Shown: positions 32,634-42,030, numbered from the stretch's first letter. The stretch is DNA of 64,000 nt from PFJX01 sp964393825 (GCA_964393825.1 CAYMUY010000020.1:14841-78840), one strand, 5' to 3'. Numbers and translations are program-made. Notes: generated from the sequence alone by a model not told the origin.

Positions 32634-33593
32634 ATGCAATCTGCTGGCAAAGCAACAGTCACCAAGGTTTTGATCGGTCCGGAACTGGCGGGACAGCGCA
32701 TCGACAATTTCCTGGTCAAGCACCTCAAAGGCGTGCCGAAAAGCCGTATCTACCGGATGCTGCGGGAAGGCGAAGTAAGGGTCAGCGGCCGCCGCGCCAA
32801 ACCGGAATACAAGGTGGCGGAAGGCGACGAAATCCGCATCCCGCCGGTGCGGGTCGCCGACAAGCCGGACATCCCCCTGGCCTCACCGGTCGGCCAACCC
32901 CTGCTCGACCGGGTGCTCTATCGCGACGATGCGCTGCTGGTGATCGACAAACCCGCCGGTCAGGCGGTGCATGGCGGCAGCGGTGTCAGCCTGGGGGTGA
33001 TCGAACAACTCCGCCAGGAACTGCCCAATGCCCGGTTCCTCGAACTCGCGCACCGGCTCGACCGGGAAACCTCCGGCGTGCTGGTGCTCGCCCTGAAGCG
33101 CTCCGCGCTGGTGGAGATGCACCGCATGCTGCGTGACGGCGAGCCGAGGAAAACCTACCTGGCGCTGGCCACCGGCCGCTGGCGCGATCCCGTGCGCCAC
33201 GTCAAACTGCCCTTGCAGCGCTATCTGAACGAAGATGGCGAACGCCGGGTGGCGGTGGACGATGACGGTCAGCGTGCCCACACGATCTTTCGCCTGCGCC
33301 AGGGCTACGAGGCATTCACGCTCCTCGAAGCCGAACTGAAAACCGGACGCACCCATCAGATCCGCGTCCACCTGGCCGCCCTGGGGCACCCGATCGCGGG
33401 CGATGACAAATACGGTCATCCCGAGGTCAACCGCGCCTTGAAGAAACGCGGCCTGCGACGCATGTTCCTGCATGCCGCGCGTCTGGAAATCAAACATCCG
33501 CTCACCGGAGCCCCGCTCGTCATCGAAGCGCCGCTGGCGGATGACCTACAGCATTTTCTCAACCTGATCGAACATGAAACCCAAGCGCTTTGA
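32634..33593 (+). CDS. rluC: 23S rRNA pseudouridine synthase C
   Basis: A 319-residue enzyme. The N-terminal S4 RNA-binding domain (GQRIDNFLVKHLKGVPKSRI) is followed by the RluA-type catalytic domain, with the nucleophilic Asp in the HRLDRETSGVLVLA motif and later KTGRTHQIRVHLAALGHPIA. By gene order (divergent from rne) and length it is the RluC subgroup, which modifies positions 955/2504/2580 in E. coli 23S rRNA numbering. It overlaps the HAD gene by 20 bp. Confidence 0.95.
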   Translation: MQSAGKATVTKVLIGPELAGQRIDNFLVKHLKGVPKSRIYRMLREGEVRVSGRRAKPEYKVAEGDEIRIPPVRVADKPDIPLASPVGQPLLDRVLYRDDALLVIDKPAGQAVHGGSGVSLGVIEQLRQELPNARFLELAHRLDRETSGVLVLALKRSALVEMHRMLRDGEPRKTYLALATGRWRDPVRHVKLPLQRYLNEDGERRVAVDDDGQRAHTIFRLRQGYEAFTLLEAELKTGRTHQIRVHLAALGHPIAGDDKYGHPEVNRALKKRGLRRMFLHAARLEIKHPLTGAPLVIEAPLADDLQHFLNLIEHETQAL

Positions 33594-34233
33594 CCTGCTG
33601 ATCTTCGACTGGGACGGCACCCTGATGGATTCCGCCGGGGTGATCGCCGCCTGCATCCAGGCCGCCTGCGCCGACATGAACCTGCCCGTCCCCAGCCGCG
33701 CGGCAGCAAGCCATGTCATCGGACTGGGGCTGCGCGAGGCGCTCGCCCATCTCCATCCCGGGCTACCGGAAGCGGATCACCCACGGCTGGCCGACCATTA
33801 CCGCCGTCATTTCCTCGGTCAGGATCACGAAATCCCCCTGTTCGAAGGCGCACGCGAACTGCTCGAGGAACTGCATGCCAGTGGTCACCAGTTGGCGGTC
33901 GCCACCGGCAAGGCACGCCGTGGCCTGGATCGCGCCTTCACGCACACCGGCCTGGAACGTTTCTTTCATGCCTCGCGCACGGCCGATGAAACCTTCTCGA
34001 AACCGCATCCGGCGATGATCGAGGAATTACTGGATGAGTTGAGGGTTGCCCCGGAACGGGCCCTGATGATCGGCGACACCAGCCACGACCTGGAAATGGC
34101 CCGCAATGCCGGCATCAGCAGTCTCGCCGCCGGCTACGGCGCTCACCCCGCCGCCGACCTCGACAAATACGGCGCCCTCGCGGTGTGTGCCAGTTTCGCG
34201 GAACTGGCCGACTGGCTGCGGAAAAACGCCTGA
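33574..34233 (+). CDS. HAD-IA hydrolase (phosphoglycolate phosphatase-like)
   Basis: A 219-residue haloacid dehalogenase-type phosphatase. Motif I is IFDWDGTLMDS (nucleophile Asp and D+2). Motif II threonine lies in AVATGKARRG. Motif III/IV residues are KPHPAMIEE and MIGDTSHDLEMARNAG. A helical cap sits between motifs I and II. It is translationally coupled to rluC by 20 bp of overlap, an arrangement common in betaproteobacteria. The substrate may be phosphoglycolate or another small phosphate ester; it cannot be settled by sequence. Confidence 0.92.
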   Translation: MKPKRFDLLIFDWDGTLMDSAGVIAACIQAACADMNLPVPSRAAASHVIGLGLREALAHLHPGLPEADHPRLADHYRRHFLGQDHEIPLFEGARELLEELHASGHQLAVATGKARRGLDRAFTHTGLERFFHASRTADETFSKPHPAMIEELLDELRVAPERALMIGDTSHDLEMARNAGISSLAAGYGAHPAADLDKYGALAVCASFAELADWLRKNA

Positions 34234-34247
34234 TCGGCGTCGCCGTT

Positions 34248-34844
34248 TTATCGACCGCCTTCCCGCCAGGTCGCGTAACAGGATTTCGCAAACGACAGCA
34301 GCGCCGCGGTGCGTAGCGGCTTGTGCAGCAAAATCACCCCTTCCGGCACACCGCCTTGCAGCATCACTTCATCCGGGCTCAGCGCGGACAAGGCGATGAT
34401 TCCCGAGGGCTGCCTGGAAGTTTCCCGTTTCAGGGCGCGCAGGAGTCGAAATCCATCCATGCCGGGTAGATGCAGGTCGACCACCAGCAGATCCGTGCGT
34501 AACTCGCCAAGTCGAATCAATGCCTCATACCCATCGACCGTTTGCCGGATGCGAATTTCCTGCCCGAGGTTGGACAGGACATGTTCCAGCTGGGTGAGAT
34601 GTGCCGGATCCGCGTCCACGACCAGCACCTCGTATTTCCGACGATCGCCGCCGCTCGTCCGCCGGCGATTGCCCAACATCTCCTCGACCGAGGTACGCAA
34701 TACGCGCCGGTGCCCCCCCGGCGTCTTCCAGGCTTGCAGCCGTCCGTCCTCGACCCAGAGTTGAATGGTACGCACGCTGGCCTTCAACAATTTGGCTGTT
34801 TCGCGGGTGGTCAGGGTGTCTGGTAGTGTTTCGATGGCGGTCAC
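34248..34844 (-). CDS. Response regulator with N-terminal MerR/excisionase-type HTH
   Basis: A 198-residue protein in reversed order. Residues 8-60 are an excisionase/BldC-like HTH (TLTTRETAKLLKASVRTIQL ... LQAWKTPGGHRRVLRTSVEE). Residues 72-190 are a REC domain (YEVLVVDADPAHLTQLEHV, phospho-Asp in LLVVDLHLPGMDGFRL, LSALSPDE and ILLHKPLRTAALL for the Ser/Thr and Lys positions). Most regulators place REC first, so this is unusual. CAGGAG lies 8 bp before the ATG, and the leader just upstream is AT-rich with AACAA repeats. No kinase gene is adjacent; it could take phosphate from the hybrid kinase at 36.7 kb. It is convergent with the HAD gene. Confidence 0.87.
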   Translation of the reverse strand: MTAIETLPDTLTTRETAKLLKASVRTIQLWVEDGRLQAWKTPGGHRRVLRTSVEEMLGNRRRTSGGDRRKYEVLVVDADPAHLTQLEHVLSNLGQEIRIRQTVDGYEALIRLGELRTDLLVVDLHLPGMDGFRLLRALKRETSRQPSGIIALSALSPDEVMLQGGVPEGVILLHKPLRTAALLSFAKSCYATWREGGR

Positions 34845-34850
34845 TGTTGG

Positions 34851-34925
34851 CTCCTGCTGAATTTGATATTTATTATTGTTGTAGTTTTTGTTGTTTTAAT
34901 CAATGTTTTTATTGTTTGGCGCGTT
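34851..34925 (-). promoter_or_regulatory. AT-rich promoter/leader of the HTH-REC regulator
   Basis: On the minus strand this 75-bp stretch is almost all A/T. It repeats AACAATAA twice and AAAAAC/AACAAAAAC several times, in sharp contrast to the surrounding GC-rich DNA. It probably contains the promoter and could carry direct-repeat operators. No clean -35/-10 pair is obvious. Confidence 0.55.
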
Positions 34926-35015
34926 TTATCGCCGAACGGGCCACCGACGTGACCTGTCCCACCCTTTCAACCGAGTCCGAGAATGTCGACAACGCCTTAC
35001 GTGAAGGAAGCATCA

Positions 35016-35363
35016 ATGCTGGCCCGAACCCCGATATGCGATTCGTCCCAGGTCGCGGATGGCGGCAAGGGCTTTCGCTTTGAACTGGACCGGCAGGGCG
35101 AACCCTGCCAGGCCTTTGTCATTCGATATCGAGGCCGTGCCCATGCCTACCTGAACCGTTGTGGCCATGTGCCGGTGGAACTCGATTGGCAACCGGGCGA
35201 GTTCTTCGACACCTCGCGGCTATACTTGCTCTGCGCCACCCACGGCGCGCTGTACGACCCCGCCACCGGCGCCTGCCTGGGGGGACGGTGCAGTGGCCGG
35301 GGGCTGGTGATTCTGCCCGTCGAGGAACGTGACGGGCATGTCTATCTGATCGAGGAAACCTGA
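35016..35363 (+). CDS. Rieske [2Fe-2S] ferredoxin-like protein
   Basis: A 115-residue single-domain protein. Cluster ligands are C-x-H in LNRCGHVPVELDW and C-x2-H in LLCATHGALYDP, the standard Rieske pattern, followed by CLGGRCSGRGL, where homologues have the proline-loop region. There is no membrane anchor, so it is a soluble electron carrier or oxygenase-type ferredoxin. The ATG at 35016 has GAAGGAAG just upstream and is preferred over 34983. The ORF ends 1 bp before the sppA ATG, so the two are co-translated. Electron partners are not visible. Confidence 0.9.
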   Translation: MLARTPICDSSQVADGGKGFRFELDRQGEPCQAFVIRYRGRAHAYLNRCGHVPVELDWQPGEFFDTSRLYLLCATHGALYDPATGACLGGRCSGRGLVILPVEERDGHVYLIEET

Positions 35364-36296
35364 ATGGCGAACGACGACGAGCGGGGAGCGCTTGAGCGCC
35401 TGTTGATGGCGCATCTGGAGGAACAACGAAAAACCCGGCGCTGGAGCCTGGTGTTCAAATCGCTGGGCTTCATCTGGCTGTTCAGCGTGATCTTCGTGGT
35501 GCTGTTTCACGAGGATGGCAGCTTTGCTTCCGTACAGCCGCATACCGCCCTGATTGATGTGAAGGGCGAAATCGGCGGCAGCGATGGCATCAGCGCCGAC
35601 GACCTGAATGCCGCTCTGAATGCGGCCTTCGAGGACACCCACACGCGAGCTGTGGTGCTGCGCTTCAACAGCCCGGGCGGCAGCCCGGTGCAGGCGGGAC
35701 AGATCCATGACGAAATCCACCGGCTGCGCGGCAAATACCCGAAGATTCCGGTCTATGCGGTGGTGGACGACATCTGCGCCTCCGGCGGCTATTACATCGC
35801 CGCCGCCGCCGACAAGATCTTCGTCGACAAAGCCTCGCTGGTCGGTTCCATAGGCGTCCGGATGGATGGCTTCGGTTTTACCGAAGGCATGAAGAAGCTC
35901 GGCATCGAGCGCCGCCTGCTCACGGCGGGCGAGAACAAGGGTTTTCTCGACCCCTTCTCGCCCGTCGAACCGCGTCAGGAAGCCCATGCCCGCGCCATGC
36001 TGGCGGAGGTTCACGATCAGTTCATCCAGGTGGTGCGACAGGGCCGCGGCAAGCGCCTGAAGGAAACGCCGGACATGTTCAGCGGCCTGATCTGGAGTGG
36101 CGCTCAAAGCATCGAACTGGGACTGGCCGACGCGCTGGGTAGCCTCGACTCCGTGGCCAGAGACGTGGTCAAGGCGAAAGACATCGTCGACTACACGCCA
36201 CAGGAAAGCCTCAGCGACCGTCTGGCAAGACGCATCGGCAGTGCGATGGGCGATGCCGTGCGGCCCTGGGCACGTGGCGAGGTCGTCGTCCGCTGA
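35364..36296 (+). CDS. sppA: Signal peptide peptidase SppA (S49 serine protease)
   Basis: A 310-residue membrane protease with a short cytoplasmic N-terminus and one TM segment near residues 28-50 (SLGFIWLFSVIFVVLF). The catalytic Ser is in DDICASGGYYIAAAAD. The general-base Lys is likely the one in LLTAGENKGFLDPFSP. This is the half-length form typical of many bacteria (E. coli's is a duplicated 67-kDa enzyme). It degrades leftover signal peptides in the inner membrane. It forms an operon with the upstream Rieske protein and the downstream Rof gene, whose start overlaps its stop by 1 bp. Confidence 0.92.
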   Translation: MANDDERGALERLLMAHLEEQRKTRRWSLVFKSLGFIWLFSVIFVVLFHEDGSFASVQPHTALIDVKGEIGGSDGISADDLNAALNAAFEDTHTRAVVLRFNSPGGSPVQAGQIHDEIHRLRGKYPKIPVYAVVDDICASGGYYIAAAADKIFVDKASLVGSIGVRMDGFGFTEGMKKLGIERRLLTAGENKGFLDPFSPVEPRQEAHARAMLAEVHDQFIQVVRQGRGKRLKETPDMFSGLIWSGAQSIELGLADALGSLDSVARDVVKAKDIVDYTPQESLSDRLARRIGSAMGDAVRPWARGEVVVR

Positions 36297-36538
36297 TGAC
36301 CGGCGGCTATCACCCGATCGCCTGTGCCGAGCACGAGCGCCTCGAATTCGCCGTGCTACGACGACTGAGGTTGCGACTGGCGTGGCTGCGCGAGGACAGC
36401 CATGGGCCATGTATCGAGGAGGTCCTGCCCGTCGACGTGGCGACTCGGGCCGGCGCTGAATGGCTGACCATCAAGCGAGCCGATGGCGGAACCGAAGAGG
36501 TGCGGCTTGACCGTATCCAGTCGGTCGCCGAGCTATGA
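36296..36538 (+). CDS. rof: Rof/YaeO-family Rho-binding antiterminator
   Basis: An 80-residue protein aligned to E. coli Rof: YHPIACAEHERLEFAVLRRL corresponds to the YQPINCDDYDNLELACQHHL start, and EWLTIKRADGGTEEVRLDRI to the C-terminal beta-strand segment. Rof binds the primary RNA site of Rho and blocks termination. The gene starts inside the sppA stop (TGATG), so it is translationally coupled. This genomic setting is unusual to me. Confidence 0.85.
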   Translation: MTGGYHPIACAEHERLEFAVLRRLRLRLAWLREDSHGPCIEEVLPVDVATRAGAEWLTIKRADGGTEEVRLDRIQSVAEL

Positions 36539-36687
36539 ATACCCGGTCGCAGCCAAACATCATCTGATTGTTGCCGTGGCTCGCAGGGTGTCGCGATGCC
36601 CGTCGTGACTGGGCCGTTCTTCCCATACGCCCGGGCAGCCCGCCGCGCTAACATGGCCACCCCCTTACCAAGCGGACCCACCCACCC

Positions 36688-39315
36688 GTGATCGCCCGCA
36701 ATGCCCTCCTTGCCCGCAAGCTGATCTTCACCGTTGGTGCCGGTTTCGCCCTGGCGCTGGGCCTGATCGTCGCATTGACGGTCATCGGCGTGCGCCAACT
36801 GGCGGATACCAACGCCAACCTGGAAGCCATCGTCCACGAAAACAGCGTGAAGTCGCGCCTGGCCAGCCAGATGCGCGACATCCTGCGTGACCGCGCCATC
36901 TCCATGCTGTCCATCGTGGTCATGAACGATGCCTTCGAAAAAGACGAGGAGATGCTGCGGTTTTACCAATACGGCTCCAGCTACCAGACCGTACGCCAGA
37001 AACTTGAGGCCATGCTCAAGAATCCGGACGAAAAGACGGTACTCGCAGGCATCGACCGGCTGACTCGCGCCAATCAGCCGGTCATGGTACGGACCGTCGA
37101 TCTCGGCGTGGAGGGTTACACCTTCCTGGCTTTCGATCTGCTGCAAAAGGAGGGCATTCCCCTGCAGCGCGATCTGGTCAAGGAACTCGACGAACTGATC
37201 CGCATCCAGCGAGCCATGACCGCGCGGGCCGCCGACAATGCGCGCACCAGCTATGAACGGACGCGCTGGCTGATGACCCTGCTGGGTGTACTGGCGGCCC
37301 TGGTGGCGGCCATCGTCGCCTGGGCGGTGATCCAGCGCAGCGCCCGCCTGGCCGCCATCACCGAACGCGAGCGCACCAAGTTCCAGACGCTGTTCGAAAC
37401 CAATTCCGACGGCATCGTCATCCTCGACCAGCATGGCTTCACGGACTGCAACCCCGCCACCCTGGAAATGTTCCGCATCGAAAAGGTGGAAGACTTCCTG
37501 TCGCGCCGACCTGAGGACCTGGGTGTGACCCAGCAGCCCAGCGGTGCCTCTTCCTTCGTGCTGGCCCAACGCCAGATCCATGATGCGGTGACGCATGGCC
37601 ACACGGTATTCGACTGGACCGCCCGGCGGCCCGACGGCAGCACCTTCCCGGCGGAGATCGCGCTGCACGCAATGACCCTGGACGGACGCCCGGTCATCCA
37701 GGCCATCATGCGCGACATCTCGGCGCAGAAGGAGTCCGAGGCGGCGCTGAAATCGGCGCGAGATGCGGCGCTGGAAGCGACGGAAATGAAATCGCAATTC
37801 GTGGCCAACGTCAGCCATGAAATCCGCACCCCGATGAATGGCATCCTCGGCATGACCCGGTTGCTGTTGTCCAGCCCGCTCAACCCCCGTCAACTGGACT
37901 ATGCGGAAGCCATCTCCCGCTCCGCCGAGTCGTTGATGCGGATCATCAACGACCTGCTCGACTTCTCGAAGATCGAGGCCGGCAGGCTGACACTCGAAGA
38001 CATCGACTTCGACCTGCCTGCCCTGCTCAGGGATGTCCTGGCCCTCTACCGCCCGCGCGCGGATGCCAAACTTCTGACCCTGCGTCTGGAAACCCGCGGT
38101 GACCTGCCCGAATGGGTGCGCGGCGACTCCCTGCGGCTACGCCAGATTCTGCTCAATCTTCTCGATAACGCCATCAAGTTCACCCAGACCGGCGAAGTCG
38201 TCCTCGGCGCGACCGTCGTGGACGACGAGACGATCCGGTTTGCCGTGCGCGACAGCGGCATCGGCATTCCGCCCGCCGTGCAGGAACACATCTTCCAGGC
38301 CTTCGCCCAGGCCGACGGCTCGGTGAGCCGCAAATTCGGGGGCACCGGCCTGGGCCTGGCCATCTGCCGCCAGCTCGCGGCACTGATGGGCGGTGAACTG
38401 AAACTCGACAGCACTCCCGGCCAGGGCAGCCTCTTTCATTTCAGCCTGCGCTTCGAACCCGGCCAGCAACCCAACCGCCGGCTCTCCGACCATCCCGAGA
38501 CCCCGCCGCCGCGATTCGCGGGTGCCCGCATCCTGGTCGCCGAGGACAACCCGATCAACCAGAAACTGGTGGCCTACATGCTCGAGGACTACGGCATCGA
38601 GGTCTTGCTCGCGGACAACGGCAAATCCGCATTCGACCTGCTTGAAACGGAAACCGTGGACCTGGTGCTGATGGATTGCCAGATGCCCGAATGGGACGGC
38701 CTCACGGCCTGCCGGGCCATACGCGCCCGGGAAATGGAACAGCAGGGGGACAGAGTGCCCATCCTGGCCCTTTCGGCCAATGCCATGCCGGATTTCGAGG
38801 AAAGCTGCCGCAGCGCGGGCATGGACGGCTACCTGAGCAAGCCACTCAGCGACACCGCCCTCCTCGCCGTGCTGCGCCGCTGGCTGCCGGAAAGCACCCG
38901 CGGTGGCGCGCGCGTCGAACCGGAGCGATACCAGGAGGCCGAGCCGCCTCATTCCGGGTTCGACCTGGGCAAGGTCCAGCGCCTCTGTCGCGGCGACGCG
39001 GCCAAGATGGAAGAGATGCTGTCCCTGTTTCTCCACAGCAGCGAAGAACTGCTCGGGCAACTGGCCGAAGTCCTGGCCGTGGGCAATCTACCCCAGGCGG
39101 CGCGGCTGGCGCATCAACTCAAGGGCGCCAGCAGCTATCTCGGCGCGGACGAAACCACCGAACTGGCGGGCGCGGTCGAAGCGACCGCCAAGGCGGGTGA
39201 TGTGGACGCCTGCCTGGCCCACCAGGAAGATCTCGAAGCCGCCTTCATCCGTCTGTTCATCCCGATACGCGAGGAACTGGAAAGCCTGGCAGGCGAAACG
39301 ACGCCGCGCGGTTAG
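36688..39315 (+). CDS. Membrane hybrid sensor histidine kinase (PAS-HisKA-HATPase-REC-HPT)
   Basis: An 875-residue hybrid kinase. TM1 is near residues 10-32 and TM2 near 192-214, bounding a 160-residue helical periplasmic sensor (DTNANLEAIVHENSVKSRLA, four-helix-bundle type). A PAS domain follows at about 230-345. The HisKA His is H377 (FVANVSHEIRTPMNG). HATPase boxes are N (NLLDNAIKFT), G1 (DSGIGIP) and G2 (GGTGLGLAIC). A REC domain carries D663 in VLMDCQMPEWDG, and a C-terminal HPT domain has H809 in ARLAHQLKGASS. A full four-step phosphorelay is therefore encoded within one protein, and the HPT should pass phosphate to a separate regulator. No dedicated regulator is adjacent; the HTH-REC gene at 34.2 kb is the nearest. 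Confidence 0.95.
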   Translation: MIARNALLARKLIFTVGAGFALALGLIVALTVIGVRQLADTNANLEAIVHENSVKSRLASQMRDILRDRAISMLSIVVMNDAFEKDEEMLRFYQYGSSYQTVRQKLEAMLKNPDEKTVLAGIDRLTRANQPVMVRTVDLGVEGYTFLAFDLLQKEGIPLQRDLVKELDELIRIQRAMTARAADNARTSYERTRWLMTLLGVLAALVAAIVAWAVIQRSARLAAITERERTKFQTLFETNSDGIVILDQHGFTDCNPATLEMFRIEKVEDFLSRRPEDLGVTQQPSGASSFVLAQRQIHDAVTHGHTVFDWTARRPDGSTFPAEIALHAMTLDGRPVIQAIMRDISAQKESEAALKSARDAALEATEMKSQFVANVSHEIRTPMNGILGMTRLLLSSPLNPRQLDYAEAISRSAESLMRIINDLLDFSKIEAGRLTLEDIDFDLPALLRDVLALYRPRADAKLLTLRLETRGDLPEWVRGDSLRLRQILLNLLDNAIKFTQTGEVVLGATVVDDETIRFAVRDSGIGIPPAVQEHIFQAFAQADGSVSRKFGGTGLGLAICRQLAALMGGELKLDSTPGQGSLFHFSLRFEPGQQPNRRLSDHPETPPPRFAGARILVAEDNPINQKLVAYMLEDYGIEVLLADNGKSAFDLLETETVDLVLMDCQMPEWDGLTACRAIRAREMEQQGDRVPILALSANAMPDFEESCRSAGMDGYLSKPLSDTALLAVLRRWLPESTRGGARVEPERYQEAEPPHSGFDLGKVQRLCRGDAAKMEEMLSLFLHSSEELLGQLAEVLAVGNLPQAARLAHQLKGASSYLGADETTELAGAVEATAKAGDVDACLAHQEDLEAAFIRLFIPIREELESLAGETTPRG

Positions 39316-39347
39316 AATTCGCGTTTTCCCGAAACACTCGTACGCCC

Positions 39348-40634
39348 ATGCTTGATATTCAGCTCCTGCGCAAGGACCTCGCCGCCGTCGCGCTCCGTCT
39401 CGCCAGCCGTGGCGTCACCCTGGACACCGCCCGCATCGAACAACTCGAAGCCGAACGCAAGGACATCCAGGTCCGTACCCAGGATTTCCAGGCCCGTCGC
39501 AACCTGCTTTCCAAACAGATCGGACAGGCCCGCGGCAAAGGCGAGGACGCGAGCGCGCTGATGGCCGAAGTGACCGGCCTCGGCGATGACCTGAAAAACG
39601 CGGAAACGCGACTGGCCGGAATCCAGGAGGAGCTGTCCGCCCTGCTCATGACCATTCCCAACCTGCCACACGAAAGCGTGCCGCCGGGCAAGGGCGAGCA
39701 GGACAATGTGGAAGTGCGCCGGGTCGGCACCCCGCGCGAATTCCCCCTGGCTGCCCTCGACCACGTCGAAATCGGCGAGAACCTCGACCTGCTCGACTTC
39801 CCGACCGCGGTGAAGATCACCACCAGCCGCTTCGTGCTGATGCGTGGCGAACTGGCGCATCTGCACCGGGCGCTGACCCAGTTCATGCTGGACACCCATA
39901 CCCAGGAACACGGCTACCAGGAAGTCTACGTCCCCTACCTGGTCAATGCCGACTCCATGCGCGGCACCGGCCAGTTGCCCAAGTTCGAGGAAGACCTGTT
40001 CAAGCTCTCCAACGGCATGTATCTCATCCCCACCGCCGAGGTGCCGGTCACCAACATCGTGCGCGATGAAATCATCCCGGCGGAAAACCTGCCGATCAAG
40101 CTGGTCGCCCACACCCCCTGCTTCCGCTCCGAGGCCGGCTCCTACGGCAAGGACACCCGCGGCATGATCCGCCAGCACCAGTTCGACAAGGTGGAGATGG
40201 TGCAATTCGTCCGCCCGGAAGACTCCTATGACGCTCTGGAGGAACTCACCGGCCACGCCGAAGCCATTCTCTCCAGGCTCGACCTGCCCTATCGCGTGGT
40301 GGCCCTGTGCGGCGGCGACCTCGGGTTCTCAGCCGCCAAGACCTATGACCTGGAAGTGTGGTTGCCGGGTCAGAATACCTACCGCGAAATCTCGTCCTGC
40401 TCCAACTTCGAAGCCTTCCAGGCACGCCGCATGCAGGCGCGCTACCGCACGGAAAAGGACGGCAAGCCGGGCAAGCCCGAACTCATCCACACCCTGAACG
40501 GCTCCGGCCTGGCAGTGGGGCGCACCCTGGTGGCGGTCCTGGAGAACTACCAGAACGCCGACGGCAGCGTCAGCATCCCCGAAGTGCTGCGCCCCTACAT
40601 GAACGGCGCCAGCCGCATCACGGCTCCCGACTGA
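39348..40634 (+). CDS. serS: Seryl-tRNA synthetase
   Basis: A 428-residue class II synthetase. The N-terminal tRNA-binding coiled coil (about residues 25-110: EQLEAERKDIQVRTQDFQAR) is followed by the catalytic core with motif 2 (FRSEAGSYGKDTRGMIRQHQ) and motif 3 (LNGSGLAVGRTLVAVLENYQ). Length matches the family. A tRNA-Ser(CGA) gene lies about 1.5 kb downstream, which is incidental. It overlaps the convergent mltF gene by 17 bp at its end. Confidence 0.98.
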   Translation: MLDIQLLRKDLAAVALRLASRGVTLDTARIEQLEAERKDIQVRTQDFQARRNLLSKQIGQARGKGEDASALMAEVTGLGDDLKNAETRLAGIQEELSALLMTIPNLPHESVPPGKGEQDNVEVRRVGTPREFPLAALDHVEIGENLDLLDFPTAVKITTSRFVLMRGELAHLHRALTQFMLDTHTQEHGYQEVYVPYLVNADSMRGTGQLPKFEEDLFKLSNGMYLIPTAEVPVTNIVRDEIIPAENLPIKLVAHTPCFRSEAGSYGKDTRGMIRQHQFDKVEMVQFVRPEDSYDALEELTGHAEAILSRLDLPYRVVALCGGDLGFSAAKTYDLEVWLPGQNTYREISSCSNFEAFQARRMQARYRTEKDGKPGKPELIHTLNGSGLAVGRTLVAVLENYQNADGSVSIPEVLRPYMNGASRITAPD

Positions 40635-42030
40635 GCCGGGCGTTGCCGGTATAGAAACCGCCGAGAAACTCCTGATAGGGTTTCTCGTACTTCGCGAGGA
40701 TGTCGTAATAAATGCGCACGTTCTCGACGAAGGCGCGCGCCTCGCCACCGCGCGCATAGCCATATTTCAGTTTCGAGGCGTATTTGCTGTGGCTGAGCAG
40801 GGGCAATACCTCCTTGAGGTCGTTCCAGGAATCCGGATTGCGTCCCAGCCTTTCCGCCAGCACACGCGCATCCTGAACGTGGCCCATGCCGACGTTGTAG
40901 GCCGCCAACGCCATCCAGATGCGATCGGGAGAGGCGATATGCTCCGGCAGCGCCGCCATCAGGGAAACGATATAGCGGGAACCGCCCATGATGCTCTCCT
41001 TCGGGTCGAGGCGATCCTTCACGCCAAGATGATCGGCGGTGTCCTCGGTCAGCATCATGATGCCGCGCACGCCGGTATAGGACACCGCCTGCGCATCCCA
41101 CTGCGACTCCTGATAGGCCACCGCCGCCAGCAGGCGCCAATCCAGCTCGGTTTCGCTCTGTGCCTTGTAGAAATGCGGCGCCAGCAGGCGCAACAGGGTG
41201 CCGCGTTTTTCCAGAACGCCCAGGACATCCGCTTCCTCGAGCCGGCCGACATGACCGAAATAGCGCTCGCGCAGACGTGCCAGCTCACCATCCTTCTCGC
41301 TCGCCTGGAAGAACCGCATCACATCGCGGGAGAACCCCAGGCTCATCCTCTGGCCGATCAACCAGGCCTGCGGCAAAGGCTTGCCGAGGGTGAAGGTCCG
41401 GGTCAGGCCCGGATGGAAATTGTGGGCAATATCAAAGCTGTCCGAATCGGAGACGGTGCAATCACTCAAGCCCAGCTCGACGCGTTCCAGCAACTCCTCC
41501 GAACTGGGCACTTTCATCTCCACCCAAACCAGACCGGGATAACGCTTCTTGAGCAAACGCAGGCTTTCCACATGGCTGCTCTGCGCCACCACCTCCAGTC
41601 GCAGTCCATCCATGTCCTCCGGCGACTTCGGGGGCGCGCGATCCTGGCGACAGATCACCCATTCCTTGACCTGGCCATAGACCGGGCCAAAGCGCTGATT
41701 GATGCGTCTGCTCTCGGTCACGCTCAATCCCGCCGCCGCGAGATGGGCCTGCCCCTTGCGCATGATCTCGAACAACTGCGGCAGCGTATCCGCCAGCATG
41801 AAACGCACCTTCCAGCCCTGCGCTTCCGCGAAGCGCATGATCAGATCATGTTCGAAACCCACCGCTTCGGATTTGGCGTTGAGGTAATACGTGGTCGGGC
41901 TGTTGCGCGTCACCACCACCAGTTCCCCGGAGGCTTCCGGCGCCGGAATCGGCGCGGGTGTGCAAGCCGTCAGACTCGATAGCGCCAGTACGGACAACAG
42001 GCTGAGCACACGGTATCTGAACCAGGTCAT
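40618..42030 (-). CDS. mltF: Membrane-bound lytic murein transglycosylase F
   Basis: A 470-residue lipoprotein-like enzyme. The signal peptide has lipobox LSSLTAC (LSLLSVLALSSLTACTPAPI). Residues 35-270 form a family-3 solute-binding-type regulatory domain (VGFEHDLIMRFAEAQGWKVR). Residues 295-450 are a SLT catalytic domain with the general acid Glu in AVAYQESQWDAQAVSYTGVR and the MMLTEDTA, AALAAYNVGMGHV motifs. It cleaves glycan strands with formation of 1,6-anhydroMurNAc. An in-frame extension to 42093 runs into the tRNA-Ser promoter region, so ATG 42030 is used. Divergent from tRNA-Ser. Confidence 0.95.
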   Translation of the reverse strand: MTWFRYRVLSLLSVLALSSLTACTPAPIPAPEASGELVVVTRNSPTTYYLNAKSEAVGFEHDLIMRFAEAQGWKVRFMLADTLPQLFEIMRKGQAHLAAAGLSVTESRRINQRFGPVYGQVKEWVICRQDRAPPKSPEDMDGLRLEVVAQSSHVESLRLLKKRYPGLVWVEMKVPSSEELLERVELGLSDCTVSDSDSFDIAHNFHPGLTRTFTLGKPLPQAWLIGQRMSLGFSRDVMRFFQASEKDGELARLRERYFGHVGRLEEADVLGVLEKRGTLLRLLAPHFYKAQSETELDWRLLAAVAYQESQWDAQAVSYTGVRGIMMLTEDTADHLGVKDRLDPKESIMGGSRYIVSLMAALPEHIASPDRIWMALAAYNVGMGHVQDARVLAERLGRNPDSWNDLKEVLPLLSHSKYASKLKYGYARGGEARAFVENVRIYYDILAKYEKPYQEFLGGFYTGNARLSREP

